From contig NW_019773735.1 of NCBI RefSeq assembly GCF_001039355.2, forward strand, positions 9,244 through 32,789: a DNA stretch of 23,546 nt, read 5' to 3'. Positions 8,886 to 15,520 of this stretch are shown piece after piece. The position numbers and the translations under genes are program-made. Within the stretch, counting starts at the first letter, position 1. Each line of letters begins with the position of its first letter. The DNA comes from Lingula anatina. Lineage: Eukaryota > Brachiopoda > Lingulata > Lingulida > Lingulidae. Under the pieces are notes generated by a model. That model saw only the letters and a program-made list of their open reading frames with translations. It did no database searches and had not been told where the DNA came from.

Positions 8886-11059
8886 CTGATAAATTACATG
8901 TACAGGCACATGATGAGACTGTATATAAAATTTTGGCAGACATTTAATAATCATGGTAGATCTGTCCCAGTACCGTTGAGAAAATAAGGATCCGCATGTA
9001 TAAACTACTACAATGGCACTTTGATGATGAGGAATATTATTGTTAAAAATTCCAGGAAAATTCCTTTTTGTGCTGTATAAAATTTGCGTGCCTTTACATT
9101 TTTGTGTCATATTTTTCTCCGATAGATGGTAGCACTGAATCAGAAAGAATCCGAGCAGACGTGTTGGCTTCACAGCTCGGAGATAACTTGATGGGCTTTG
9201 TCCGTGTTTGTCTGTCAACACGCATGTTTAAAGCTGACTTCGTAAGTAGATCCGTGTGTGTCATTCTGTTGTAGAGGGACTGGGTGCCATTCTTCATTTT
9301 CGATGTGAAATCAAAATCAGTATTTTATTTATTTTTTTTTTTTTAGAAAAAAAAATGTACAAGTGGATCCGTAGGCCTACGTGTCATGGGCAAAGCACGA
9401 CTAACTTTTTAAATGTGAAATCGATATTTTTAAGTTTTAATATCTATCGCCCCTACAACGCACAGAACAAGATTAAACTGGGAAACAAGCCCAATTTATT
9501 TTAAACAGCTGACAATATTACTAGGCCTATCCATGTGTAACCCAAAGGCCTTCAGTGTTGTCCTTTTTTCTGCAGTTTTTTCCTTTATTTTACAGAAAGT
9601 CATATCTTTTTCTTTCCTAATTTGATTTCAGAAAGCTAAGAAGGAAGAGTTTTTGAAGGGCCTGCCAGACACGTTGAAGTCTTATTCAGACTTTTTGGGA
9701 GATAACCCTTGGTGTGCTGGTAAAAGTGTAAGTTCATATTAAAGCTTATGTGCATTTATTTTTCATTAACAGCATTTTCATTTATTATCATTGTAATAAG
9801 TTGTGTTACCAGAAGTACATGTTCTGATTATGCCAAGGTTGTGTTAGGTGAGACGGAGCAGTCTTGTAGTCAGTCTTGTAGTTAGTGTCAACAACTGTTG
9901 ATTCATGGGAATTTTTTCTGGGCAAATGAACATGGTGGTACAAAAACATATGGACACTTTTTTTTTCCTATCGAGGAACTTTTTTTGTGGTTAAAGTGAA
10001 CTCTGAATGTCAACCACTAGCGCTCTTTTAAACAGATCTAGAAATGCCAACTAAATTCACGCATTTACTGTCTTTTTCAAGTGTTCTATAATGACAAGTT
10101 TATCTACACGTGCTCTTTTGAAGTGTAATATTGTCTATTCAGAATAAATCATTTTCAGAAATACCACACTTTGTCATCAAATATGTGTGTTTGAATTGCA
10201 CAAAATACTGTTGATTAATTTTTCGTTGTGTTATTGACAGTGATCGTTTTAACGAAGAGTATAGAAATACTGTAATAACTTACTGAAGCGCCTAGGCGTG
10301 TTATGAACTTAGCAATTTTTCAAAAATATATATATAAATCAACGGGACATCATCTTTTTATGTCATACCTTAAAAATACTTTCCTGGAGATGTTGTGTGA
10401 CCGCTTTATTACGTGTTATTTTAAGGATTTTTTTCGGTAAAATAAGAGTACTTTCGCTGCACACATACAAACGCAGCGTGAGCTTAATATTTTCTATTTT
10501 ATCCAGTAATATTTTTCTTACAGATCACATATGCAGACTTTGGCTTGTACGAGCTGCTGGATTGGTTCAGAAGGTTTGAACCCGGATGTCTGGACAAGCT
10601 CCCCAATCTTGTCGCCTTCTGCAATAATTTTGAGGTAAGTAGTAAAATCCTCTACTCCATAGGGAGAGAGAGATATCATACATGTATAGGGAAAAATGTC
10701 ACAGATGATAATTGACACAAGATGAAAAAATTCTTCCTACCGTTAGCTTAAGACCAATTACCAAGCTAATGCATATTTTTGCTCACTTGCTATGGTACAC
10801 TGTATTCGCAATGGTCTTTGGTTTCGACCTTTCTCGAATGTTCTCGCACAGATCGAGAACATTCTTACGTCATGCCGTCCCATGAATGCTCTTCTTTTTT
10901 CTTTCAAATCAGATTCATTCTTCCCTCTACCTATTTCTCATCTAATTCTCACAAATGATTTTTGCATTTCAGGCTTTACCCGCCATGAAAAAATACATGT
11001 CGTCTGCACAGTTTTTGAAAGACCCCATATTGAACCCATTTGCTGACTGGGGTGTATAG
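146..11059 (+). CDS. Mu-class glutathione S-transferase, eight exons
   Basis: Cytosolic GSTs conjugate glutathione to electrophiles; this one is mu-like. Coding exons: 146-181, 1266-1341, 8213-8277, 8766-8847, 9126-9241, 9632-9727, 10524-10634 and 10973-11059. All introns begin GT and end AG, and the frame stays open (669 nt, 222 residues). The N-terminus reads MPAVLGYWNIRG, with the mu catalytic Tyr at residue 7. The glutathione-binding QSRAI segment is in exon 4, and DFGLYELLDWFRRFEP near the C-terminus is mu-like. Intron phases are 0,1,0,1,0,0,0. Exon lengths 36, 76, 65, 82, 116, 96, 111 and 87 match, as I recall, vertebrate GSTM genes except for exon 5, which is 15 nt longer. Intron 2 holds a 6.7-kb antisense LTR element. 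No coding damage is seen. An alpha, pi or sigma class would be the alternative, but the tryptophan-rich start and exon pattern favour mu. Confidence 0.93.
182..1265 (+). other. GST intron 1
   Basis: It starts with GTAGGT after exon 1 and ends with a pyrimidine-rich TCTCCAG before exon 2. It contains an almost pure G run at 288-310 (a single T at 294) and a short TA microsatellite near 1146-1160. The rest is AT-rich, and I see no gene in it. Confidence 0.7.
288..310. repeat. Poly-G tract in GST intron 1
   Basis: A 23-base run of G broken by one T at 294. It could form a G-quadruplex on the transcribed RNA or simply be length-unstable; no function is shown. Confidence 0.8.
1380..1383. repeat. 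Target-site duplication, left copy (ATGT)
   Basis: ATGT lies just before the left LTR and again at 8067-8070 just after the right LTR. If the LTR is taken to end in CAC rather than CA, the duplication can be read as 5-bp AATGT (1379-1383 and 8066-8070). TG...CA termini favour 4 bp. Confidence 0.8.
1384..1754 (-). repeat. Left LTR (3' LTR in element orientation)
   Basis: It matches 7696-8066 base for base except at one position in the CAATG/CATTG word near 1622. On the minus strand it holds a TATA-like TATATAAGG (plus-strand 1570-1578), followed within about 15 bases by an AATAAA-type signal (1554-1559). Two ATTGGT (CCAAT-box-like) words lie upstream. This is a usual compact LTR promoter and polyadenylation layout. 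Confidence 0.95.
1755..1768 (-). other. Polypurine tract of the LTR element
   Basis: The minus strand reads AAAAGGGGGGAGAG and abuts the 3' LTR, where plus-strand DNA synthesis is primed. A second short purine run (GGGGGGAG on the minus strand, about 1780-1787) lies 12 bp further inside. Confidence 0.85.
1769..2132. other. AT-rich untranslated stretch between ORF3 and the polypurine tract
   Basis: About 360 bp of AT-rich sequence inside the retroelement, downstream of its third ORF. I see no ORF or structured repeat. It is presumably the 3' untranslated part of the element. Confidence 0.5.
2133..2843 (-). CDS. Zinc-finger-like ORF3 of the LTR element, function unknown
   Basis: An intact 236-codon ORF starting at an ATG and lying between pol and the 3' LTR, the place where env sits in retroviruses. 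It shows no signal peptide or membrane anchor, so it is not env-like. The first 50 residues are acidic and a basic patch follows (about 56-62). Two Cys-His clusters come next: C66, C69, H79, H83, and C99, C102, H116, H120. Both resemble C2H2 fingers with slightly unusual spacing and are joined by an HLPWYMTPGLVCWYC-type linker. The C-terminal 110 residues look helical and leucine-rich. A nucleic-acid-binding accessory protein is an inference. It may instead be a captured host sequence. I do not recognise a named family. Confidence 0.7.
   Translation of the reverse strand: MFIQENKPLYKFISDTDLDILDEACFVPDYDDTDLVEDPTVLIGEEGEEVTHSKCRGEKRRREVQCGLCLVSSADLSRHLGRHVKSVHLPWYMTPGLVCWYCRSMEKDNSLLRKCHGDVHSCGTGEFEEKLWIQLVNGFLHFLILTLNMRNIWELMDYVKSEGLVMLPDNCSKEDIDFVKIYIYGNGMEPKTEILNYLLTLFHWRTLYHLLKKLSSEDRELGSHWYRRMEFTLLHG
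2875..2990. repeat. Degenerate AT-rich short repeats (ACATAGTATTACATTAA-like)
   Basis: At least five imperfect copies of a TAGTATTACATTAA-like word occur in the element between the pol remnant and ORF3. The spacing is irregular and the copies are diverged. They mark a low-complexity spacer; I infer no function. Confidence 0.55.
3010..3207 (-). pseudogene. Remnant of the pol region before integrase
   Basis: After the stop at 3208, the minus strand still encodes integrase-proximal Ty3/Gypsy-like pieces in shifting frames. One is LYYKWEKRED (about 3084-3113) and another is VPEDLVNEVLF (about 3034-3066), followed by a stop. Such sequence normally precedes the integrase HHCC finger. RNase H upstream and the integrase core downstream are absent. 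Identification rests on short motifs read by eye. Confidence 0.5.
3208..4761 (-). CDS. Pol fragment: retropepsin plus RT lacking its catalytic core
   Basis: The open frame runs from 4809, overlaps the end of gag by 37 nt in the -1 frame and has no ATG near its start, so expression by -1 frameshifting is likely. I see no canonical slippery heptamer. Numbering from 4761, the retropepsin motif is VVDTAAQF with Asp 51. RT begins around residue 365 and keeps the fingers, the RWCVDYRELNKKT block and motif A (LIDMA, Asp 463). It then jumps to LGKNFEDHLKNL, which normally follows motif C. The FGL block and YxDD are therefore missing, by an in-frame loss of roughly 75 residues near 3366-3370. A stop follows SREGVG, before RNase H. 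The protease may still work, but RT should not. Confidence 0.88.
   Translation of the reverse strand: MTDRISDPLLHVEGRIMDGGNVKMMNVGKLVGENFVIPVSVGGVKTLAVVDTAAQFTIVNKRFYSKLQGVPEFCKTLKLMLAGKNAFMMGHRVENLSIEIDGIEYKENVYVADLQEGIDLLLGLKFLKERNCVVNLVDQTLIIGERCVKGSIEVEGDSDLSKVNDETEAKSEEKCVDELEKAVEICENMVRTKKRIVVPPLTVMRISVCADYELEKKKEYVIEPCVDRQVLVSCALVKGDDVVPIEIVNDGERNAVLKAGSVLGVIKEVETVDSEVRCKDEEGKARVSAVNKVEMKLKIDENMDKEVMRSLKRDLPEHLQNLFERSSEELDSNEMVALCETLRDYEDVFAKHDLDLGCMKGVKHTINTGNAAPVKQKLRRTPLGMEGEERKMLEKLLASDVIQPSNSEWASPPVLIRKKDGSVRWCVDYRELNKKTIKDSYPIPNIGDCLDCLAGNQFLNLIDMAVLGKNFEDHLKNLKEVLERLRSYNLKLKPKKCFLFQTKCEFLGKSFSREGVG
4773..6725 (-). CDS. gag: Gag: helix-hairpin-helix, long coiled coil, capsid-like core, two CCHC knuckles
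   Basis: A 650-residue intact ORF from the ATG at 6725 (an in-frame GTG lies two codons upstream). Residues 12-60 resemble a ComEA-type double helix-hairpin-helix: an NVQIASETEL start, then KGIG (26-29) and TGIG (55-58). Residues about 95-285 are a charged coiled coil, including near-perfect heptads such as LENEKYS. A proline/serine linker with an acidic ESESESE run follows. Then comes a retrotransposon capsid-type region starting MPNFSGNGRENWEAF. Two zinc knuckles of the form Cx2Cx4Hx4C lie at 580-593 and 618-631. Gag normally packages the element RNA; the extra N-terminal modules suggest added nucleic-acid binding and oligomerisation, which is inferred. Its stop overlaps pol in the -1 frame. 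Confidence 0.92.
   Translation of the reverse strand: MASGSVESSVVLNVQIASETELKNLKGIGPVKAHRLVSLRNQKGKLLLSDLEEITGIGVAEWQKWEKKGNVILGVMEEKDEGSKVGDEKKEESVNWEEKYRKLMERLKVQNEMIINLRDEVEEAGEKMEFLSSELEINDAKVKKLENEKSEWEKEKYALENEKYSLENEKCDLKNENDMLKERNVKIQSELGKTKQVLMKKEMEMEEECREYSTKEMMLHTQVETQNELLRKRVESLQKCEIEKMDLKLQLDEMTARHDHLQIQYERMHLQHDLEKIPRPTPRDIKSSRPTPAPRSSKKKSLETPVKKPILKLEESESESESECEQKRVPLVEREKGPVHKMPNFSGNGRENWEAFVFKFEGMAERYGWNDKRKTSRMIECLEDRALEYAIEFGNCKYKRLKEVMSKRFSMKESASSARRALQSMRQGESESLQDFSHRVFMASREGYAEGGEGIAVDSFLRGCRDKESAKLAMDKEPKDLFEALEFVKVANNNFKAVYGTGGRNVHIRQVGMSDQSVENGSNNHLLYNMQKTMSAMCDQMKRMNDAWVSPSNSQRNSGRMVKSPQNGNVNQSRGGPPQCFKCGERGHVQRDCKNEIVEHPPNPNVSKNASPSSILICNKCGQRGHIQTNCPQNRELPKNPPPGARNSVN
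6193..6297 (-). repeat. In-frame 21-bp tandem repeat encoding coiled-coil heptads
   Basis: Five imperfect 21-bp units inside gag encode repeated ENEKYxL-type heptads. The unit length matches one coiled-coil heptad, so unit gain or loss would lengthen or shorten the coil without breaking frame. Confidence 0.7.
6726..7676 (-). other. Long leader (5' UTR) of the LTR element
   Basis: About 950 bp between the primer site and the gag ATG. It holds no convincing ORF, but has two repeat blocks (7174-7245 and about 7495-7693), described separately. The length is compatible with packaging or regulatory RNA structure, which is inferred. Confidence 0.6.
7174..7245. repeat. 29-bp tandem repeat with CACGTG core in the element leader
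   Basis: Two nearly identical 29-bp units start at 7174 and 7203, with a partial third at 7232. The first two contain the palindrome CACGTG (an E-box-type word); the third has CATGTG. The unit also contains CCGACTACTACTCAG. Confidence 0.85.
7495..7693. repeat. Degenerate tandem repeats running into the primer-binding site
   Basis: About six imperfect units of 31-37 bp share a CTACACAAATTCTATCC-like core. The last unit, beginning near 7664, ends in the primer-binding site itself. Earlier units carry diverged versions of the same tail, such as TCATGTCAACTAA and TTCCGTCAATTTAACAA, so the repeat unit seems to include the primer site. Confidence 0.75.
7677..7693 (-). other. Primer-binding site, tRNA-Ser type
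   Basis: The plus strand reads TCCTGTCGACTGCGCCA, which looks like the 3' end of a serine tRNA including CCA. On the element strand it begins TGGCGCAGTCG and starts 2 bp from the 5' LTR. The tRNA assignment is from memory of animal tRNA-Ser acceptor stems that begin GCAGUCG. Confidence 0.85.
7696..8066 (-). repeat. Right LTR (5' LTR in element orientation)
   Basis: It matches the left LTR over 371 bp with one difference. It carries the same TATA-like word (plus-strand 7882-7890) and would drive element transcription on the minus strand, antisense to the GST transcript. It is followed directly by ATGT, the second target-duplication copy. Confidence 0.95.
8371..8527. mobile_element. MITE-like element with perfect 22-bp terminal inverted repeats, GST intron 3
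   Basis: Arms at 8371-8392 and 8506-8527 are perfect reverse complements, starting CCGGTGTAACAGG. They enclose 113 bp with no ORF. I could not define a target duplication longer than AA. The short length and lack of coding capacity fit a MITE. A processed hairpin RNA source cannot be excluded. Confidence 0.75.
8736..8762. repeat. T27 tract at the exon 4 splice acceptor
   Basis: Twenty-seven consecutive T residues directly precede the CAG acceptor of GST exon 4 and so serve as its polypyrimidine tract. Confidence 0.9.
8853..8882. repeat. (TC)15 microsatellite at the exon 4 splice donor
   Basis: Fifteen TC dinucleotides begin at the sixth base of the GTAAGT donor after GST exon 4. Confidence 0.92.
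9728..10523 (+). other. GST intron 6
   Basis: About 800 bp, from GTAAGT after exon 6 to TTTTCTTACAG before exon 7. It is AT-rich with short poly-T runs and a small duplicated AGTCTTGTAG word near 9860-9882. No gene or transposon end is seen. Confidence 0.7.
10831..10864. promoter_or_regulatory. Heat-shock-element-like inverted repeat in GST intron 7
   Basis: The sequence reads TTC-TC-GAA-TG-TTC, a perfect three-unit alternating HSF-type pattern, followed by GAA-CA-TTC. The two halves form an 11-bp perfect inverted repeat (10836-10846 and 10854-10864) around a 7-base loop. It could be an HSF-binding site or an RNA hairpin before the last exon. The match is to a known consensus; function is inferred. 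Confidence 0.5.
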
Positions 11060-11293
11060 ATATCACGAGTCGTCTGAAAGGGGTTTCAACATGTACCATT
11101 TGATTCAGTATTAGATTAGTGACATTGATTGGACTGATTCAGTATAGTGACATTAATTGGACTTCTATATATTACAATACATTTAGCATGAATAATTCTA
11201 AAACTATGCATTTTACCAAGGTGTTGGAACTCCTTGGTTTTACACAGGTTAAAATGCTTACCAGGACATTACGTACACAAATTGTGTAGCCTA

Positions 11294-11492
11294 AATAAAA
11301 TGCTTATATATGAGTGCTACAGTTGAGCATTTGAACAAATAACACGGCTTCGTAGAAAATGTATTTGAATGGTGCATTTTTTTCATTGACGAGGTAAAGT
11401 CTATTTCTACAAACGTACATTTCTCTGTTGTAGTTTCCTCGCCAAACTGCTTTCGCTCATAACTGTGGCACCTGACATTAGTCTAAAATAAA
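11294..11492 (+). terminator. Two candidate GST polyadenylation signals
   Basis: AATAAA occurs at 11294-11299 and 11487-11492, 235 and 428 bp after the GST stop codon. Both words are altered at the matching places in duplicated copy B. Which one is used cannot be seen here. Confidence 0.55.
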
Positions 11493-11566
11493 GGGTATAT
11501 CAACTTGTATTTATGTGTCAAATCGAATGCAAATTTTGTGAGACGTTAACTCGAGTGCCACGGTTA

Positions 11567-12132
11567 CTAAAGGACGCTCTTTACAGCTGCAATCAAGAAA
11601 AGACAGCTTGCCAGTAATATTCCACAGGCAAACAATGACGTTGAGCTGTTGCAGAGGTTTCCACGACACTTGCATATCTCTCCAGTCGGGCGAAACATCT
11701 GAGGCGCCCCAAAGGACTCTAGAATTTTGAAGACTGCCTCCGCTCCTACAGACAGGTCGTCTTCACCCGCCGGCGGGCGGCAGCCGTTGTCACTGATTAA
11801 AACTGAACTTCCGGCACTGGCGCAACCACGTGACACTGTTCTTATCGGAACTTTGTGGTCGTCCTAAAATGAAAAAATATGTACTTATTCCGGTAACAAG
11901 ACTACACGTATCAATTATATTAGTTTTGACTGTAAACTGTAAGAAAATATAAACACGGTTTAGGATTATCATTTTGATCGGTATGATAGATTCAGATTGT
12001 TGCAACGTTCTGCACAAAATGCTGTCGCCTAAGACTGTCTAATTTAGTTATTGGGAAGACTCTTGACGTGCGTGTTCCAAGACACATTCTAATTCACTTG
12101 CCATTTTCTCTCTCTCTCTCATTCTCTCTCTT

Positions 12133-12181
<49 letters not shown>

Positions 12182-13479
12182 AGTGCGCGCGCGAGCACTC
12201 AAATAAACACAAATACAGATACACGCGCGCACGCATTCCATTCATCACGTAAAATGAAATGGGGTAGAGATTTCTATTCATTCAAAAAAGGAAAAAAAAG
12301 GAAAACCTACCAAATACTGAACATAAAAATGCATCGTCACATTAGCCTTCTCACAGCCTCTGCTACAAGATGTTTTGCCAAGATTGGCGATTCGGCCCGC
12401 CTCACAATCTTCGTCTGTGGGAAGTTGTGCCAGGGCATTTCTAATTGCGGTGCTTCCCAGTTTGTTGTCTGTTTCAAACATGTAGGTAGCACAGCTATAG
12501 CATTCCTCCCCAGCCACACGATCTGAAAAAACACAAAAGTGAAACTTACGTAAAAGGTGCACGCGTGTACATGTATATAGACCTATTGAGTGCATTCACA
12601 GCAAGTTGACTTGGGGACTTATATGTTTGTGGAATCAGGCTGTTAGCACACCATTTGACCATGTCCTAAATCTTCCCACATATCATGTATTGTACACATG
12701 AATGAGACATAGCACTGCTCTTGATGTTGTCTTTCGCTTTCACTACAAATGATGCCTAAGAACAATAAAAGTCTGACATAAGCTTATCAGTTGACTGCGT
12801 GTAATGAAAGTGATATTTTGCACAATATATTAAAGAACTGAAAATTACATTGAAAACATTGGCAAATCCCATGGCTTAAAATAGTTAAACGTTAATAATT
12901 TTGACAAATCTATTCCAATTTTTGTAAAATTTGTACAAATGATGCTTCACAACAGTAAAAATCTGAGAATAACTTATCACTTCACTGTTTCTAATTTTAA
13001 AAAGTGTTTTTTTCATTAGCAATTGATATCTGAAAAGTGAGAATTTACGAAAACAAATATTTCAATATTCCAAAAGAGGCTGATATAGTATTATTTGAAA
13101 GGGGGGGGGGGGGGGGGGTCCGCGGATGCAAAGCCGACCTTAAAGGGTATTTAATGTAATGTAATGTAATGTAATGTGGGGGCCCCGGGGTGGTCTTAAG
13201 GTGGGTCCCCACAACATGCAGAAGGCCTAGTTTCTTTAGTGTTGTTAACCAATCTCTTTTCTGTTTTTTGCATAAAGACATTGATTATTGGTTTCCATTT
13301 TAGACATCTGCATTTATGAAGTGTGATTCTTAACTCAGTCATGGAAATAGAAATGATTCAAGTTACAGAAATTCACTTCTCACAAATGTTACAACTAACA
13401 AGCCACTGATATTCTTACCTTTCATGGAAATGAAGACAAGGGTCCACAATGCACAGATCACCATCAAACTGGTTTTCAT
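11567..13479 (-). CDS. Ly6/uPAR-type three-finger protein, copy A (secreted, probably GPI-anchored)
   Basis: Three coding exons on the minus strand: 13479-13419, 12522-12311 and 11863-11567, with GT/AG junctions (phases 1 and 0) and 189 residues. Exon 1 is a signal peptide (MKTSLMVICALWTLVFISMK). Exon 2 starts the Ly6 domain with EECYSC and includes an NVT glycosylation site. Exon 3 has RGC, NGC and the family-closing CKCRGNLCN motif, then NSSTS and a hydrophobic tail typical of a GPI-attachment signal. Cysteine layout resembles protostome Quiver/Sleepless-type Ly6 proteins. Such proteins bind receptors or channels at the cell surface; this one's partner is unknown. Residues between NGC and the last cysteines carry an unusually long insert. 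A 211-bp MITE sits 77 bp upstream of the start codon. Confidence 0.85.
12104..12180. repeat. (TC)n(AC)n composite microsatellite in Ly6 copy A intron 2
   Basis: A TC-rich run is followed by about 15 AC units and a short CGCG-rich segment. It lies in a roughly 200-bp block absent from copy B's intron. Confidence 0.9.
13101..13118. repeat. G18 homopolymer and nearby (TAATG)n
   Basis: Eighteen consecutive G, followed at 13152-13177 by about five TAATG units, both within Ly6 copy A intron 1. Simple sequence only. Confidence 0.9.
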
Positions 13480-13555
13480 CGTCTTGTTCTGATACTTGCT
13501 GTGACTGAGTACTAACAGATGTATCATATCTATATCTAGATATCAATGAAGACAA

Positions 13556-13766
13556 TAGAGGGTACCGGAGGAGACAGGATTGTGCCGAAAGTGTGACGTC
13601 GTCAGGCCTACCCAATTACCAGACTCGGCACCAAATGATCCCCAATTCACCGGTAGATCTGACCACACTGCCAGTTTTCAAGGTGTGAATGTGATGCATT
13701 CATCGGACAAATAAAACATTTCAATGGTCAGGTCTGACAGGTACAATCCTCCTCCGGTACCCTCTA
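13556..13766. mobile_element. MITE-like element just upstream of Ly6 copy A
   Basis: Inverted arms at 13556-13583 and 13743-13766 share TAGAGGGTACCGGAGGAG and GATTGT; the left arm has a 4-base insertion. The 211-bp unit has no ORF and lies between the promoter region and the Ly6 start codon. No target duplication is clear. Confidence 0.7.
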
Positions 13767-14052
13767 TACTGGGTGATTTCTTTAGCGTAATGAATGAATG
13801 GAAAAGCGAAACTAGACGCTATTCAGGCGATGTTTACTTATTATGCATGATTTAACAATCTTTTTAATGCTCTTCCATATGCATTTATCCTCTTTATATT
13901 TCAGAATACTTTTTGGCCTCAGCTTCTATCACAAGTTTTATAGATATTTTACTAGTAATCTGCTATATCCTTCTCGTCGATTAACATTATCTTATCGCAC
14001 AATCCAGCTGTTTTCATTTTAAAGAAATAAATACTATCGTTACCATTGTTGT

Positions 14053-14791
14053 TCATTTGTCATTATGAAAATGAAAACAGTCACGCGCTACATAAATTTT
14101 GTGAACAAAGTGTGGTGGGGACACATCAGATTGCACGGCTGGCTTTAACATAATATAGTAAACACTCATTCTTTTTGATGGGTAAAAATATCAAACTTTC
14201 AGAAACATAGTTTTATAATTACAAAATTAATTGTTTAAGGCATTTGTGGTGCTTTAACTACTTAGAATAGCACTATATAGTAGCAAATATAGTTTTAAAT
14301 TTAGTTTGTATCCTTCCGATAGGAATGTTCTGATTTTTAGAAATTATGACTTAGAAAATATCGAGTATAATATTTGTAAAAATCACAAATTTTTCCCATT
14401 GAAAAGATCAAGTACATCTAATTACTGTATAATGGGAAGGTGTAGATCATCTGTAAAACTCATCTTTTTAAATGTATAATTATTTTACATTTAATGAATC
14501 AGGACCTTCAATGATTAGTGTATGATAACGGGGTACACCACAGTTTGTGGTGCCCTAACTTGCATGTGATTTCTAACATTCTCAGGCCTTGATTTAAATT
14601 TGGTTTTTAACTGATGATGGGTGTGCATTTTTGCCCAAAGTCCAACTCCAGATCAACACTGTTACGAATTTGGAGTAAACAGTGGCTGTGCAGTTTAAGG
14701 AAAAGATTGATTGTAAATAAGGCTGTTTAAGATAAAGATTAATTGTAACAGTTTACATTTTACAAAGACTGCAATTTATTATTATTAATTT

Positions 14792-14831
<40 letters not shown>

Positions 14832-15206
14832 TAAATGTAGTTAGATTATTTTAATGATATTCTATTGAAAATTCTATTAATTTTTTTTCTAGGCCTGAAC
14901 AGCATGAATGGGACCAGGATTAATCCTTTTGCCTTGCCTTGACCTGCAATTATCATAACAAATGCACACACGCTTTCCAAATTGTGTGGCAATGAGCACC
15001 ATCACTACCTCTGCGATACTTCTGAGGGATGAAAAATTATATTCTTGAGCTGCACTGTTGCTATTATTCATAGTTTTTGTGTATCAGTATATAGAAATGC
15101 AGTTTATCAATATTTTAGGCGTTTTAAATCCACACGGAGTCACTTTAAAGTGTAAGGTACATGCAACTAAACAATACATGGTTTTATATTTTACTTTCCA
15201 TTTTTT
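14053..15206. other. Gene-free spacer between the duplication copies, with (TG)17
   Basis: About 1.15 kb of AT-rich sequence. It contains a TG microsatellite at 14797-14830, a small hairpin around 14538-14554 (CACCACA and TGTGGTG arms), and related TTTGTGGTGC words near 14244 and 14549. No convincing coding exon is seen. Confidence 0.6.
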
Positions 15207-15338
15207 GTCTCGTCTTGACAAAGGTGTCTCGCCTTTGTATGTGTGTATCTGCTAGGCAGATCACAGTGAGAGAGTACGTTCACAAGTGTCTCGCTTGTGA
15301 CAATTTAGTAATTCCACAAAAGTATCTCGCTTCTGTGG
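15207..15338 (+). repeat. Cluster of hairpins sharing the loop TGTCTCG
   Basis: Hairpin 1 (15218-15238) and hairpin 2 (15280-15300) each have a perfect 7-bp stem and the loop TGTCTCG, with different stem sequences. Hairpin 3 (15314-15338) has a 9-bp stem with one mismatch and the loop TATCTCG. A fourth stem-loop, ATCTGC-TAG-GCAGAT, lies at 15247-15261, and another GTCTCG at 15207-15212 can form an alternative stem. The conserved loop with compensated stems suggests RNA or single-strand structure; the identity is unknown. Confidence 0.7.
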
Positions 15339-15500
15339 CTGCGTTGCTTACCGATAGCGGCACAGTTAGATGTTGAGGACAGTCACCTGCGTGTCACTAT
15401 TGTGAGCTAGGGAGTTCATACAACGACGTGTTAAGTTCTACCTCGACTATTGAGCAATCAACCTTTGATTCAGAATTAAATTAGTGACATTAATTGGACT

Positions 15501-15520
15501 ATATATATATATATATATAT
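15501..15520. repeat. (AT)10 microsatellite
   Basis: Ten AT dinucleotides near the left end of duplication copy B; the matching place in copy A has only TATATATT. Confidence 0.9.

Larger units (their letters stand above)
11101..14052. repeat. Tandem duplication, copy A (GST 3' flank plus Ly6 gene)
   Basis: It is clearly similar to 15467-18798. Shared landmarks are the GTGACATTRATTGGACT word at the start, the CACGGCTTCGTAGAAAATG stretch, Ly6 exons 3 and 2, and the TTTTATAGATATTTTACTAG stretch near the end. Indels separate the copies: copy A has about 200 bp extra in intron 2 and keeps the exon 1 region. Confidence 0.85.

Noticed and set aside
12068-12526. 152-codon plus-strand ORF
   Set aside because: It is built on a (TC)n(AC)n microsatellite and the antisense of Ly6 exon 2.
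13415-13615. 66-codon minus-strand ORF over Ly6 exon 1
   Set aside because: It is out of frame with the signal-peptide reading and runs into the MITE arm.
14608-14650. CTGATGA followed by a short stem, like a hammerhead ribozyme core
   Set aside because: The required GAAA after the stem and a closing third stem are absent.
15207-15370. Helitron 3' end or tRNA cluster as explanation of the hairpins
   Set aside because: No CTRR terminus follows a single GC-rich hairpin, and no tRNA cloverleaf or A/B boxes can be drawn.
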